Of a stretch of 64,000 nt of DNA, positions 10,020-20,068 are shown piece after piece; within the stretch, counting starts at the first letter, position 1; every line of letters starts with the position of its first letter. The translations under genes and the position numbers were made by a program. The notes beneath the pieces were generated by a model. It worked only from the letters and a program-made list of their open reading frames with translations, was not told where the DNA came from and ran no database searches. The stretch covers positions 37,726-101,725 of the forward strand of contig JAUXUQ010000013.1 in NCBI GenBank assembly GCA_030680605.1. The letters run 5' to 3'. Origin of the DNA: Gammaproteobacteria bacterium. GTDB taxonomy: Bacteria; Pseudomonadota; Gammaproteobacteria; SURF-13.

Positions 10020-10951
10020 TGTCCAATCCTGCCGACACCAAGATCGAAGACATCCGCGCCCTCATCGGCCGCCACAAGCGCTGGGACCAGATCTTCGCCA
10101 TTATCGGCCTGCTGGCGATGATGGTCGGCGTGATCACACTGATTGCGCTGTTCATGGATCTGCTCATTGACGGTTCATCGCGGCTCACCTGGCAGTTCCT
10201 CACCTCCTTCCCCTCGCGTCATCCGCTGGAGGCCGGCATCCTCTCGTCCTGGGTCGGCACCATTCTGGTGATGCTGGTCACGGCCCTGTCCGGGGTGCCG
10301 CTCGGCATCGCCGCCGGCATCTATCTTGAGGAATACGCGCCGCGCAACTGGATGACGGATCTGATCGAGATCAACGTCACCAACCTGGCGGGTGTGCCAT
10401 CCATCATCTATGGCTTGCTGGCGCTGGGTTTGTTCGTGTACCAGTTCGACCTTGGCGAGAGCGTGCTCGCCGCAGGACTGACGCTCGGCCTGCTGATCCT
10501 GCCGGTGGTGATAGTAGCGACGCGCGAAGCGATACGCGCCATTCCCGCCAGTATCCGCGAGGCGGCCTATGCCCTGGGCGCCACCAAGTGGCAAACCGTC
10601 TCACAGCATGTGCTGCCCTACTCCACGGCCGGCATTCTGACCGGCGTGATCATCGGCATGGCCCGCTCGATCGGCGAGACCGCGCCGATCATCACCATCG
10701 GCGCGCTCACTTTTATTGCCTTCCTGCCGCCGTCACCGTTCACAAGTGAGCCGCCCTTTGTCTCGTTCGACTGGCTGTTCGCGCCGTTCACAGTGCTGCC
10801 GATCCAGATGTTCAGTTGGGTATCGCGGCCGCAAGCGGCATTCCTGGACAACGCGGCAGCGGCCGGTGTGGTGATCATCATCATGACGCTGGCGATGAAC
10901 GCAGTGGCCATCGTCATCCGCTACCGCTTCCGCAAGCGCATAAAATGGTAA
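10019..10951 (+). CDS. pstA: Phosphate ABC transporter permease PstA
   Basis: The second Pst permease, 310 residues and about six TM helices. Recognisable stretches are [35 protein letters not shown], the EAA loop [20 protein letters not shown], and [19 protein letters not shown]. It is translationally coupled to pstC and followed by pstB after 10 bases. Confidence 0.96.
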   Translation: MSNPADTKIEDIRALIGRHKRWDQIFAIIGLLAMMVGVITLIALFMDLLIDGSSRLTWQFLTSFPSRHPLEAGILSSWVGTILVMLVTALSGVPLGIAAGIYLEEYAPRNWMTDLIEINVTNLAGVPSIIYGLLALGLFVYQFDLGESVLAAGLTLGLLILPVVIVATREAIRAIPASIREAAYALGATKWQTVSQHVLPYSTAGILTGVIIGMARSIGETAPIITIGALTFIAFLPPSPFTSEPPFVSFDWLFAPFTVLPIQMFSWVSRPQAAFLDNAAAAGVVIIIMTLAMNAVAIVIRYRFRKRIKW

Positions 10952-10961
10952 CAGGGAACCC

Positions 10962-11843
10962 ATGAACAAATCCGAGATACAGCCCGTCACACCCCCTCCC
11001 TTCCACGCATCCAGCTTAAGCCGGGTAACCAAACCGCCTGTGCCGGGTACCGGAAAGATGGAGGCAAAAGCAGCCCTGCCGCCGAGCAAGGCGCAGGTGC
11101 GCGGCCTCAATTTTTATTACGGCGGCACCGTGCAGGCGCTCAAGGACATCAACCTTGATCTGGCCGAGAAGCGCATCACCGCCCTCATTGGTGCATCGGG
11201 CTGCGGCAAATCCACGCTCCTGCGCTGCTTCAACCGCATGCACGACCTCTACCCCAACAACCGCTACGAAGGCGAGGTTCTGATCCACCCGGACAACATC
11301 AATATCCTGGGCAAGAACGTGGATCCGATTGAGGTGCGCATGCGTATCTCGATGGTGTTCCAGAAACCGAACCCTTTCCCCAAGTCAATATACGAGAACG
11401 TGGCCTACGGGCTGCGTGTACGCGACATCAAGCGTCGCAGTCTTCTGGATGACAAGGTCGAGGAGGCACTACGCGGTGCGGCGCTGTGGGACGAGGTCAA
11501 GGATCGCCTGCACGACCTCGCCTTCAATCTGTCCGGCGGCCAGCAGCAGCGTTTGTGTATCGCCCGCGCACTGGCCACCGACCCCGAGATACTGCTGTTC
11601 GACGAACCGACCTCGGCGCTCGACCCGATCGCCACGGCGTCCATTGAGGAGCTCATCACCGTACTGAAACAGAAAGTGACCATCTTCATCGTCACGCACA
11701 ACATGCAGCAGGCGGCGCGTGTTTCGGACTATACTGCATTCATGCATCTGGGCGAATTGGTGGAGTTCGGCGACACCGACATCATGTTCACCAACCCGAC
11801 CCACAAACAGACGGAAGATTACATTACCGGCAGATACGGCTAA
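10962..11843 (+). CDS. pstB: Phosphate ABC transporter ATPase PstB
   Basis: The ATPase of the Pst system, 293 residues. It has Walker [10 protein letters not shown], the PstB-specific [14 protein letters not shown]-loop [20 protein letters not shown], signature [15 protein letters not shown], Walker [14 protein letters not shown], and the H-loop [14 protein letters not shown]. The N-terminus is about 35-45 residues longer than usual and proline-rich. An alternative ATG at residue 33 ([10 protein letters not shown]) would give the usual length, but the AGGGAACCC site before 10962 supports the upstream start. Confidence 0.95.
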   Translation: MNKSEIQPVTPPPFHASSLSRVTKPPVPGTGKMEAKAALPPSKAQVRGLNFYYGGTVQALKDINLDLAEKRITALIGASGCGKSTLLRCFNRMHDLYPNNRYEGEVLIHPDNINILGKNVDPIEVRMRISMVFQKPNPFPKSIYENVAYGLRVRDIKRRSLLDDKVEEALRGAALWDEVKDRLHDLAFNLSGGQQQRLCIARALATDPEILLFDEPTSALDPIATASIEELITVLKQKVTIFIVTHNMQQAARVSDYTAFMHLGELVEFGDTDIMFTNPTHKQTEDYITGRYG

Positions 11844-11855
11844 GGAACGCTCATA

Positions 11856-12572
11856 ATGAAGCCCGAAATCTCGACTCACATATCACGCCAGTATAACGAG
11901 GAACTGGAAGACATACGTACGCGCGTGCTCGCCATGGGGGGCCTGGTCGAACAGCACATCGACCAGGCGTTACAGGCCCTGGTCAAGGGTGATGTGGAGC
12001 TCGCCAACACCGTCGCCACGAATGACTATGAAGTCAACCGCATGGAAGTCGCCATTGACGAGGAGTGCAACCAGATCATCGCCCGCCGCCAGCCTGCCGC
12101 GAGCGACCTGCGCATGGTAATGGCGGTCATCAAGACCATCTCCGACCTGGAGCGCATGGGCGACGAGGCGGAAAAGATCGCCCGCATGGCGGTGCGACTG
12201 GCGGACGAAGAGCGGCCCAAGAACAATTACATGGAAATCCAGTACCTCGGCAACCACGTGCGCGGCATGGTGCATGATGCGCTCGACGCCTTTGCCCGCC
12301 TCGACACCGAGGCCGCGCTGCGCGTGGCGCGCGAAGACCTGCAGGTGGACAAGGAATACGACGGCCTGATCCGGCAGATGATCACCTTCATGATGGAAGA
12401 CCCGCGCACCATCTCGCGCGCGCTCAACGTGATCTGGGCCGCACGCGCACTGGAGCGCATCGGCGACCACGCCAGCAACATCTGCGAATACGTGATTTAT
12501 CTGGTGAAGGGCAAGGACGTGCGCCACACCAGCCTGGAGCAGATTGAAAGGGAATTACACCCACAAAAATAG
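11856..12572 (+). CDS. phoU: Phosphate signalling protein PhoU
   Basis: PhoU (238 residues, all helical) links the Pst transporter to the PhoR sensor kinase and represses the Pho regulon when phosphate is high. It consists of two three-helix PhoU repeats. The metal-cluster motifs are DYEVNRMEVAIDEECNQIIARRQPAASDLRM with SDLERMGDEAEKIARMA, and in the second repeat ALERIGDHASNICEYVIYL. It is the last gene of pstCAB-phoU and ends convergently with the ABC ATPase gene 17 bases away. phoB and phoR are not in the window. Confidence 0.96.
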   Translation: MKPEISTHISRQYNEELEDIRTRVLAMGGLVEQHIDQALQALVKGDVELANTVATNDYEVNRMEVAIDEECNQIIARRQPAASDLRMVMAVIKTISDLERMGDEAEKIARMAVRLADEERPKNNYMEIQYLGNHVRGMVHDALDAFARLDTEAALRVAREDLQVDKEYDGLIRQMITFMMEDPRTISRALNVIWAARALERIGDHASNICEYVIYLVKGKDVRHTSLEQIERELHPQK

Positions 12573-12589
12573 ACTGGATGCGTTTGCGT

Positions 12590-13633
12590 TTAACACCTGA
12601 ACGCCACCATGTGATCCACGTCATAGCGTATCCCTACCTGCTCGCCTATCGCATGGTTGTGGTGGCTGGGGAATAGAGACAACACCTTCGAGCCGGTCGG
12701 CAGGCGCAGGGTGTACATGATCTCCGCGCCCTTGAATGCCTTGTGCAACACCTCGGCTCGCAACGGCGAGGCATCATCATGCACAATATCATCCGGCCGC
12801 AGCAGCACCTCCACCGAGGTACCCTGCGGCCATGGGTAAGCGCGATTGCCCTGTATCGCGCCCACTTCGGTCTGCACCGTATCGGGTGTCATCAGGGTAC
12901 CGCGCATCAGCACCCCCTGACCGATAAAATCGGCCACGAAGCGATTACTGGGTTCGTGGTACAGGTTGTAGGGCGTATCCCACTGCAACACCCGGCCTTC
13001 GTCCATCACCCCGATCTGGTCGCCCCAGGCAAAGGCCTCGTGCTGGTCATGCGTAACAAGTATCGCGGTGCTGCCCTGGCCTTTCAGAATGGCGCGCACC
13101 TCCTGGCTCAGGCGCTCGCGCAACTCGACATCCAGATTGGAGAACGGCTCATCGAGCAGAATCAGCGCGGGCTGCGGCGCCAGCGCCCGGGCCAGCGCCA
13201 CGCGCTGCTGCTGGCCGCCGGACAGCTCATGCGGATAACGCCCCCCCAACCCCTCCAGCCCGACCACCTCCAGCAGCCGCCGCGCCATGTTGTCGCGCGC
13301 CTTGCGGGTGAGGCCGCGCAGGCCGAAACAGATGTTGTCTGTAACACTGAGGTGCGGAAACAGCGCGTACTCCTGAAACACCATGCCCATCTGGCGCAGT
13401 TCCGGCGGCAACAGATAACCGGGGCGTGAAATACTGTGGCCGCTCAGCGTAATCTCGCCCTGCACCACCGGCTCGAAACCGGCCACGGCGCGCAACGCCG
13501 TAGTCTTGCCGCAGCCGGACGGCCCCAGCAGGCACACCAGCTCGCCCACATTGACGTGCATGGAGAAATCACGCACCGCCACCTGCTCCTGATAGCGGCA
13601 TTCGATCTTGTCCAGTTTCAGCAGGGCACTCAT
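12590..13633 (-). CDS. Orphan ABC transporter ATPase of the Fbp/Pot (iron or polyamine) type
   Basis: A 347-residue ATPase from the ATG at 13633 (MSALLKLDKIE). It has Walker A GPSGCGKTT, Q-loop MVFQEYALFPHLSVTDNI, signature [15 protein letters not shown], Walker B LILLDEPFSNLD, and H-loop LVTHDQHEAFAWGD. A C-terminal TOBE-like regulatory part follows (VLLRPDDIVHDD). The split resembles FbpC/FutC ferric and PotA ATPases. No permease or binding protein lies next to it, so it must work with distant partners. An in-frame ATG at 13744 would add 37 residues without resemblance and is not preferred. Confidence 0.88.
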   Translation of the reverse strand: MSALLKLDKIECRYQEQVAVRDFSMHVNVGELVCLLGPSGCGKTTALRAVAGFEPVVQGEITLSGHSISRPGYLLPPELRQMGMVFQEYALFPHLSVTDNICFGLRGLTRKARDNMARRLLEVVGLEGLGGRYPHELSGGQQQRVALARALAPQPALILLDEPFSNLDVELRERLSQEVRAILKGQGSTAILVTHDQHEAFAWGDQIGVMDEGRVLQWDTPYNLYHEPSNRFVADFIGQGVLMRGTLMTPDTVQTEVGAIQGNRAYPWPQGTSVEVLLRPDDIVHDDASPLRAEVLHKAFKGAEIMYTLRLPTGSKVLSLFPSHHNHAIGEQVGIRYDVDHMVAFRC

Positions 13634-13750
13634 GCGGCCTATCATAGCAAATTTGCGCGCATCAGCCTGTAGGCGGGCTGCTGCGTCAAGACAAGAGTCT
13701 ATATTCAAGGGCCACTGGGAACCATTGCCGCTTCGAGCTATCATAGGGCC

Positions 13751-14131
13751 ATGGCGAACTACTGCAGCAAGCTGTCTACCATCCTTTTATTTGCCTTGCT
13801 GCAATGTTTTTCGCCGCTGTTGCACGCCCATGTTGACGCGGAATCTCACGCTCTATCCGGCATCCATCAGCACGTGACTGTGGAGTTGTACTGCCTCGAC
13901 GGTGACCAGTCCCACTGCCACGATGCCCAGGTGCTGGATACCCAGGCTGTCGCGGCAACGCAGACCTTCCCCAAGAAGCCTTCCAACGCCATCCATGCCG
14001 GTGCGCTGACATTCCCTCTCTCCTCGGCACAGGCACAGACCCGTCTTGCGGCTACCCCCCCGGCCAGCACCGCCGTCCCACGCTGGCACTTTGCCTCACC
14101 CCCCGCGCACGCCCCGCCTTACCTCTTTTAA
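13751..14131 (+). CDS. Small secreted protein leading the metal-efflux operon
   Basis: 126 residues with a signal peptide (TILLFALLQCFSPLLHA) followed by a short His- and Asp-rich mature part (HVDAESHALSGIHQH, DGDQSHCHDAQVLD). Proteins of this size and style sit first in many heavy-metal RND operons (CzcI-like position) and are thought to touch metal in the periplasm. That role is inferred from composition and position only. The ATG at 13751 lies just downstream of the divergent ABC ATPase gene; the adaptor gene follows 114 bases later. Confidence 0.65.
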   Translation: MANYCSKLSTILLFALLQCFSPLLHAHVDAESHALSGIHQHVTVELYCLDGDQSHCHDAQVLDTQAVAATQTFPKKPSNAIHAGALTFPLSSAQAQTRLAATPPASTAVPRWHFASPPAHAPPYLF

Positions 14132-14245
14132 TCTCCCGCAGTTCATAGTTTTTTAGTCGCCAGCTGCATTCGGGCGAATTTGGAAAACGGTTCCACTAAT
14201 TCAGCAGGCCTGGCTGTTTGATGTCAGGCTACAGGAGTACAGGGT

Positions 14246-15349
14246 ATGCGCAAGTTGCGTGTGAGCTGTCTGCTATTGAGCAGTATTTTTAATGTCACGG
14301 TGCTGCATGCCGGTGATGATATTGCGCTGTCGGCGCAACAGGCACAGGCGCTGGACATCATGAGCGCACCCCTGCAGAAACAGGACGCCGCATTGGGTGC
14401 GGGACTTCCCGCGCACGTCGTCATTCCCAACAACCAGATGCACGTGGTCAGCGCGCCCACGGACGGCTTTGTGCAGGCCATGCTGGTAGCGGTGAATGAG
14501 GAAGTGAAACAGGGACAGGCGCTGGCACGCCTGCAAAGCCCTGCGCTGGTCGAAGCGCAGCGCGCATTTTTGCAGGCGCTGGCGCACGCGCAGTTACAGC
14601 GCGACAATCTCAGCCGCGATCAGGCATTGTTCGATGAAGGCATCATCGCGCAGAGCCGCTATCTGGCGACCAAAAATGCATACGCCGAGGCCGCCGCCGA
14701 GCTGGCCGGGCGCGAGCAGTTACTGGCGCTCTACGGCATGAGCGCATCGGCCATCAAGCGTGCGCGCGACCAGCGCACGCTGAACAGCACGGTCGAGATC
14801 GTCTCGCCCATCGCTGGCGTGGTACTGGAGCAACTGGCGGTCGCCGGCCAGCGCGCCGAGGCAACGGCGCCGCTGTATAAAGTGGCGAGTCTTGCGCCAC
14901 TGTGGCTTGAGATCGCCGTGCCGCTGTCCGGCGTTGCGCAGACAGCAGCAGGCAACAACATCAGCGTGCCCGCCTATCAGGCCAGCGGCAAGGTGTTGTC
15001 GGTGGGGCGGGGCGTGGACAGCGCCAACCAGACCGTGATGGTGCGCGCCGAGGTGACCGAAGGCGCGGAGCGCCTGCGCCCCGGCCAGCAGGTAGAGGCC
15101 CAGATCGCCGCAGCAGATTCTGCCACGCTGCAATGGGCCGTACCGAATCAGGCCCTGGTACGGCAGCAAGGTCGGGTGTATGTGTTTATACAAACCCCAG
15201 GCGGATACCGGGCGCAAGCGGTGACCGTGGTGAACGCGGCGGCGCAGACCAGCACCATTCAAGCTCCGTTGCGCGGTGATGAGCGCATCGCGGTGCGCGG
15301 CGTAGTCGCTCTGAAGGGCGCGTGGCAAGGGCTCGGAGGCGGCGAATGA
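14246..15349 (+). CDS. Heavy-metal RND efflux periplasmic adaptor (CusB/CzcB type)
   Basis: A membrane-fusion protein of 367 residues linking the RND pump to the outer-membrane channel. It has a signal peptide (to LHA, about residue 22), a lipoyl half (APTDGFVQAMLVAVNEEVKQGQALARL), a helical hairpin at about 95-185, the second lipoyl half (IVSPIAGVVLEQLAVAGQRAE), and beta-barrel and membrane-proximal parts (LRPGQQVEAQI, VPNQALVRQQGRVYVFI). The N-terminal metal-binding Met cluster of E. coli CusB is not seen. Its stop overlaps the ATG of the pump gene by four bases (ATGA at 15346-15349). Confidence 0.9.
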   Translation: MRKLRVSCLLLSSIFNVTVLHAGDDIALSAQQAQALDIMSAPLQKQDAALGAGLPAHVVIPNNQMHVVSAPTDGFVQAMLVAVNEEVKQGQALARLQSPALVEAQRAFLQALAHAQLQRDNLSRDQALFDEGIIAQSRYLATKNAYAEAAAELAGREQLLALYGMSASAIKRARDQRTLNSTVEIVSPIAGVVLEQLAVAGQRAEATAPLYKVASLAPLWLEIAVPLSGVAQTAAGNNISVPAYQASGKVLSVGRGVDSANQTVMVRAEVTEGAERLRPGQQVEAQIAAADSATLQWAVPNQALVRQQGRVYVFIQTPGGYRAQAVTVVNAAAQTSTIQAPLRGDERIAVRGVVALKGAWQGLGGGE

Positions 15350-18300
15350 TACTCGCACGCCTGGTAGAATTCGCCCTGACCCAGCGCCTGCTGATGCTGC
15401 TGCTGATGCTGCTGCTCATCGCGGGCGGCAGCTACGCCTTCAAGGGCCTGCCCATCGACGCCTTCCCCGACGTCTCCTCCACCCAGGTCAAGGTCATCAT
15501 CAAGGCCCCCGGCATGACGCCGGAAGAAATTGAGGCGCGCATCACCGCGCCCATCGAAGTGGAGATGCTCGGCATCCCCAACCAGAAAATCCTGCGCTCG
15601 GTGACCAAGTACGGGCTCACCGACATCACGCTCGACTTTGCGGACGGCACCGACATCTACTGGGCGCGGCAGCAGGTCGCGGAGCGCTACAACAACATCA
15701 CGGACGATCTCCCGCCCGGCATTGCCGGCGGCCTCGCGCCGATCACCACGCCGCTGGGTGAGATGTTCATGTTCACCATTGAGGGCGGCGATCTCTCGCT
15801 CATGGAGCGCCGCAGCCTGCTCGACTGGGTGATCCGCCCGGCGCTGCGCACCTTGCCGGGCGTGGCCGATGTCAACGCGCTGGGCGGGCTGGTGCGCAGC
15901 TTCGAGGTGGTGCCGGACAACATGGCCTTGCGCGCACGCGGCATCGGTTTGGGTGAATTGCAAACGGCGCTGGAAACCAATAATCGCAACGACGGCGCCG
16001 GACGTCTCACCGACGGCGAAGAAGTATTGCTGGTGCGCGCGGAAGGCACGATCAAGACGCTGGACGACTTGCGCGCCATTGTCGTAACCAGCCGCGGCGG
16101 CACACCGGTACGCGTCGGCGATGTGGCCGAAGTGCGCATCGGCAGCCTCACCCGCTACGGCGTGGTAACCAAGGACGGTCAGGGCGAGGCCGTACAAGGG
16201 CTGGTACTGGGCCTGCGCGGCGCGAACGCACAACAAGTGGTGAAGGGCGTGCGTAACAAACTGGCAGAGCTTGCTCCCACACTCCCTGCAGGAGTGAAGA
16301 CCGAGGTATTTTACGATCGCGGCAGTCTGGTAGAGCGTGCAGTCGGCACGGTGTCTACCGCCTTGCTGGAAGCCATCGTGCTGGTGGTGATTCTGCTGCT
16401 GCTGTTTCTCGGCAACCTGCGCGCCGCGCTGGTGGTGGCGCTGACCTTGCCACTGGCGGCCTTGGCCACCTTTATCCTGATGCGGCAGTTCGGCATGTCC
16501 GCCAACCTGATGAGCCTGGGCGGGCTGGCGATTGCCATCGGCAGGCTGGTGGATGCCGCCGTGGTGGTGGTGGAAAATACCGTCTCGCATCTGGCGCACG
16601 ACAAGAGCGCCGCAAAGCTGCCGCGCCTGCATGTGATTTATCGCGCGGTACGCGAAGTGGCGGCACCGGTCACGGCCGGCATTCTGATTATCATCATCGT
16701 GTTTCTGCCGCTGCTGACACTCCAGGGTCTGGAAGGCAAGTTCTTTGTGCCGGTCGCGCTCACCATCGTGTTCGCCCTGTCTGCCTCGCTGCTGCTGTCG
16801 CTCACCATCATCCCGGTGCTGGCTTCATTTCTGCTGAAGCAGGTGGCGCACCGCGAACCGTGGCTGGTGCGCAAGGCCAACGCGCTGTATGAGCCGACAT
16901 TGCGCTGGGCCTTGGTACATGTGAAAACCGTGGTGACTGTGGCCGGCGTGGCCTTACTGCTCACTGTGTTGGTGTACCTGCAAACCGGCAAGACCTTTAT
17001 GCCGGAAATGGATGAAGGCGACCTCATCGTCGGCATCGAGAAGCTGCCGTCCATCAGCATCGAACAAACGGCCGCGCTGGATCTGAAAATCCATCAGGCG
17101 ATCATGAGCCAGGTGCCGGAAGTGACCGGCATCGTGGCGCGGGCCGGGGCCGATGAGTTGGGGCTCGATCCGATGGGATTGAATCAGACTGACACCTATC
17201 TCCAGACCAAGCCGCGCAGCGAGTGGCGCGAGCCCGACGTGGAGTGGCTGAAAGATGAACTGCGTAAGGTGCTCGATCAGTTGCCCGGCATTTCCTACAG
17301 CTTCACCCAGCCGATAGACATGCGCGTGCAGGAGATGATTATCGGCGTGCGCGGCGACGTGGCGGTGAAGGTGTTCGGACCGGAGCTTGCCGTCCTCAAC
17401 CGCCTGGCGGCGGAAATCGAGACCGTACTGAAGACTGTCCCCGGCAGTCAGGACGTATACACCGTGCAGAACGAGGGCGTGCAATATCTCACACTGGAGA
17501 TAGACCGTCTCGCCGCCGGGCGCATGGGCCTGAGCGTGGACGAGATCGGCGCGGCGCTACGTTCGCAACTGGAAGGCAAGACCCTGGGCGTGGTGCTGGA
17601 AGGCGCGCGACGCACGCCAGTATTGCTGCGCGGCGCCGATGCAGTGCGCGCCTCGCCCACCTTGTTTGCCGGTCTTACGCTGACGCTGGAGAACGGTGCC
17701 AGCGTACCGCTGTCGCAGGTGGCGCGCTTGCAGCGCGTGGACGGCCCGGTCAAGATCGATCGCGAAAACAGCGCCCGCATGGCGGTGACGCTCTCCAATG
17801 TGCACAACCGCGACCTGGTCGGCTTTGTGGAAGAAGCCAGACAGGCGGTGAGCGAGCGCGTGCCCTTGCCCGACGGCTACCGGTTGAGCTGGGGCGGGCA
17901 GTTTGAAAACCAGCAGCGCGCCGCTGCACGTCTCGCCATTGTGGTGCCGGTGGCGCTGGGGCTGATCTTTCTACTGCTGTTCGCCACCTTCGGTTCGGTA
18001 CGTCAGGCCGTGCTGGTACTTTCCAACATTCCGTTCGCCATGGTCGGCGGCGTGTTCGCCCTCTGGCTCTCCGGTGAATACCTGTCCGTCCCCGCCTCGG
18101 TCGGCTTTATCGCCTTGCTCGGTATCGCGGTGTTGAACGGCGTGGTGATGGTGAGCTACTTCAACCAGCTGCGCGCGCAGGGCATGGCGCTCGCCGATGT
18201 GGTGGTCGAAGGCGCCAAGCGGCGTTTGCGCCCGGTGCTGATGACCGCCAGCATCGCCGCCTTTGGTCTGGTGCCGTTGCTGTTCGCCAGCGGCCCCGGA

Positions 18301-18429
18301 TCGGAAATCCAGAAACCCCTGGCGATCGTTGTGATTGGCGGCCTGGTGAGCGCGACGCTGCTGACGCTGATTCTGCTGCCTATACTCTACCGCCGCTTTG
18401 GCGTTGGCCCCAAGGAGGCCGCCGTATGA
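15346..18429 (+). CDS. Heavy-metal RND efflux pump, CusA/CzcA family
   Basis: A 1027-residue inner-membrane proton-driven metal exporter with 12 TM helices and two large periplasmic loops. Family marks are the start MILARLVEFALTQRLL, GLPIDAFPDVSSTQVKV, PLGEMFMFTIEGG, and TM4 GRLVDAAVVVVENTVSHL with the proton-relay Asp and Glu. The C-terminal half has PVALGLIFLLLFATFGS, GFIALLGIAVLNGVVMVSYF and RPVLMTASIAAFGLVPLL. In TM4, GRLVD replaces the more usual GxMVDA/GALVDG. Of the CusA Met triad only the position in MRVQEMIIGV seems kept, so copper/silver specificity is not supported and a Zn/Co/Ni-type pump is possible. The start at 15346 is fixed by the overlap with the adaptor stop. Confidence 0.92.
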   Translation: MILARLVEFALTQRLLMLLLMLLLIAGGSYAFKGLPIDAFPDVSSTQVKVIIKAPGMTPEEIEARITAPIEVEMLGIPNQKILRSVTKYGLTDITLDFADGTDIYWARQQVAERYNNITDDLPPGIAGGLAPITTPLGEMFMFTIEGGDLSLMERRSLLDWVIRPALRTLPGVADVNALGGLVRSFEVVPDNMALRARGIGLGELQTALETNNRNDGAGRLTDGEEVLLVRAEGTIKTLDDLRAIVVTSRGGTPVRVGDVAEVRIGSLTRYGVVTKDGQGEAVQGLVLGLRGANAQQVVKGVRNKLAELAPTLPAGVKTEVFYDRGSLVERAVGTVSTALLEAIVLVVILLLLFLGNLRAALVVALTLPLAALATFILMRQFGMSANLMSLGGLAIAIGRLVDAAVVVVENTVSHLAHDKSAAKLPRLHVIYRAVREVAAPVTAGILIIIIVFLPLLTLQGLEGKFFVPVALTIVFALSASLLLSLTIIPVLASFLLKQVAHREPWLVRKANALYEPTLRWALVHVKTVVTVAGVALLLTVLVYLQTGKTFMPEMDEGDLIVGIEKLPSISIEQTAALDLKIHQAIMSQVPEVTGIVARAGADELGLDPMGLNQTDTYLQTKPRSEWREPDVEWLKDELRKVLDQLPGISYSFTQPIDMRVQEMIIGVRGDVAVKVFGPELAVLNRLAAEIETVLKTVPGSQDVYTVQNEGVQYLTLEIDRLAAGRMGLSVDEIGAALRSQLEGKTLGVVLEGARRTPVLLRGADAVRASPTLFAGLTLTLENGASVPLSQVARLQRVDGPVKIDRENSARMAVTLSNVHNRDLVGFVEEARQAVSERVPLPDGYRLSWGGQFENQQRAAARLAIVVPVALGLIFLLLFATFGSVRQAVLVLSNIPFAMVGGVFALWLSGEYLSVPASVGFIALLGIAVLNGVVMVSYFNQLRAQGMALADVVVEGAKRRLRPVLMTASIAAFGLVPLLFASGPGSEIQKPLAIVVIGGLVSATLLTLILLPILYRRFGVGPKEAAV

Positions 18430-18737
18430 ATACTCCCGATTGCTGTTTGACGCTGATCGCCCCCAAGGCACTGGAAGAAAACCTGCTCGACCTGCTGCTG
18501 GAGCATGACGCACTGGCCAGCGACTTCACAATCTCCGAGGTGGCGGGCCACGGGCGCACGGTGGCCTATCAGAGTAATACCGAAAAGGTGCGCGGCCATG
18601 CGCGGCAGGTGCGGATGCAAATCATCATGCAGCACGCCGATGCGCAAACCCTGTTGCACGACATCAAGCAGGCGCTACCGCGCGTCAACATTGTTTACCA
18701 CATCACTCCGGTAACGGAATCGGGGAGTCTCCTGTGA
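18426..18737 (+). CDS. DUF3240 family protein
   Basis: 103 residues matching DUF3240, a small PII-like (ferredoxin-fold) protein repeatedly encoded within heavy-metal RND operons. Matching stretches are CCLTLIAPKALEENLLDLLL, EVAGHGRTVAYQSNTEKVRG and RMQIIMQHADAQTLL. Function is unproven; a regulatory or metal-sensing role is inferred from the PII-like shape. It overlaps the pump gene by four bases (ATGA) and the channel gene by four (GTGA), so it is firmly part of the operon. Confidence 0.85.
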   Translation: MNTPDCCLTLIAPKALEENLLDLLLEHDALASDFTISEVAGHGRTVAYQSNTEKVRGHARQVRMQIIMQHADAQTLLHDIKQALPRVNIVYHITPVTESGSLL

Positions 18738-20068
18738 AACGCATTCTTGTATTAGCTGGTTTTCTTGGTGTCTGTACCGTGGCTACGGCGGCAGAGCAGC
18801 CGTCGTTTACCGACGTACAGGGCCGCACTAGTGTCGCGGAAGGCAGGATGCCGGGAGCGACCGATTACCCTGATTTGCCGTCGCTAGCCGTGGTCACCGA
18901 GGTTATGGAGAACAGCCCGCAGGTCAAGGCCGCAGCGGCAGGCATTGAGCTGGAGCAGGCCAACGAACGCGGGCTCAACGCCGGGCCATACGAGTTCAAT
19001 GTGACGCTGGGCGCAAAACAGCGCAACACCGACAGCGAGGGCAATTTCAACGAATGGGAGGCCGGGCTGGAGCGCGGCTTGCGCCTGCCCGGCAAGGCCC
19101 GCATTGATCAGCAGTTAGGTATACAGGGCGTGCGTCAGGCGCGGCTGGCGCTGGGCGATGCTTTACATGAGTCCGGCCGCACCCTGTTGCGCTCTTGGTT
19201 TAGCTGGCGGCAGGAACATGCACAGGTCAAGCAGTGGCAGGCACAGGTGGAGGTGTTGCAACAGCAATTGGGCATCGTCAACAAACGCATTGAGGCGGGT
19301 GACGCCCCGGTGCTGGAACGTTCGCTCAGCGAGGCCGCACTGGCGCAGGCCACATACGCGCTCAAACAGGCCGAACTGCGCGCGCAGATGGCGGCCACTG
19401 ACATACAGCAACGCTATGTCGGGCTCACGCTGCCCGCTGATCCGGCATTTATGGCCCCGGAGCCGTTGCGCGAAAATCTGGATTATTGGCGCACACGCAT
19501 ACTTGAGCACAACCACGAGCTGGCGCTGATACGCGGTGAAGTGGAGCGCGCACAACTGCACATCAACCGTGCCAGCGCCGACCGCACCCCCGACCCTACC
19601 GTGGGACTCAATACCTCGTCAGAAAGAAACGGCGCGGAACAGGTCACCGGATTATTCCTGTCCATCCCGTTGTCTGGTTCAGCACGGGCGGCCACACAAT
19701 CAGCTGCGCTGGCGCAAGCCTCCATCTCCGCTCAAAACGAGGCCGACACCCTGCGCCGCCTCAACGCCGAGATCATCAACACCTACGCCAGCGCCAGCAG
19801 CGCCTATGAGAGCTGGCAAAGCGCGCAAACGGCAGCAGACGCCATGCAACACAACGCCGGGCTCATGACTCGCGCCTACAGTCTGGGTGAAGCGAGTTTG
19901 AGCGAAACCCTGAACGCGCGTCGTCAAGCACTGGAAACCGGCCTCGCCGCTGCGCTGGCACAACTCAACGCGCGCGAAACACGTTACCGCTTAATGCTGG
20001 ACGCGCATTTATTGTGGCCGCTCGACAAGGACGAAGACGCGGCGGACGCCGAGCATGTGCATTATTAG
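18734..20068 (+). CDS. TolC-family outer-membrane efflux channel (CusC/CzcC type)
   Basis: 444 residues. A signal peptide (residues 1-19, ending ATAA) is followed by two outer-membrane-efflux repeats rich in helices (ELEQANERGLNAGPYEFNVTLG, QVEVLQQQLGIVNKRIEAGDAPVLERSLSEAALAQA in pieces, and RAYSLGEASLSETLNARRQA in the second repeat). It forms the outer-membrane duct for the adaptor-pump pair upstream. The start is GTG at 18734, sharing GTGA with the DUF3240 stop. No N-terminal lipobox is seen, unlike CusC. It is the last gene of the efflux operon. Confidence 0.9.
   Translation: MKRILVLAGFLGVCTVATAAEQPSFTDVQGRTSVAEGRMPGATDYPDLPSLAVVTEVMENSPQVKAAAAGIELEQANERGLNAGPYEFNVTLGAKQRNTDSEGNFNEWEAGLERGLRLPGKARIDQQLGIQGVRQARLALGDALHESGRTLLRSWFSWRQEHAQVKQWQAQVEVLQQQLGIVNKRIEAGDAPVLERSLSEAALAQATYALKQAELRAQMAATDIQQRYVGLTLPADPAFMAPEPLRENLDYWRTRILEHNHELALIRGEVERAQLHINRASADRTPDPTVGLNTSSERNGAEQVTGLFLSIPLSGSARAATQSAALAQASISAQNEADTLRRLNAEIINTYASASSAYESWQSAQTAADAMQHNAGLMTRAYSLGEASLSETLNARRQALETGLAAALAQLNARETRYRLMLDAHLLWPLDKDEDAADAEHVHY

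Noticed and set aside
15259..16632. 457-residue minus-strand frame opposite the RND pump
   Set aside because: His/Gln-rich shadow of the real pump gene, which has clear RND motifs on the plus strand.
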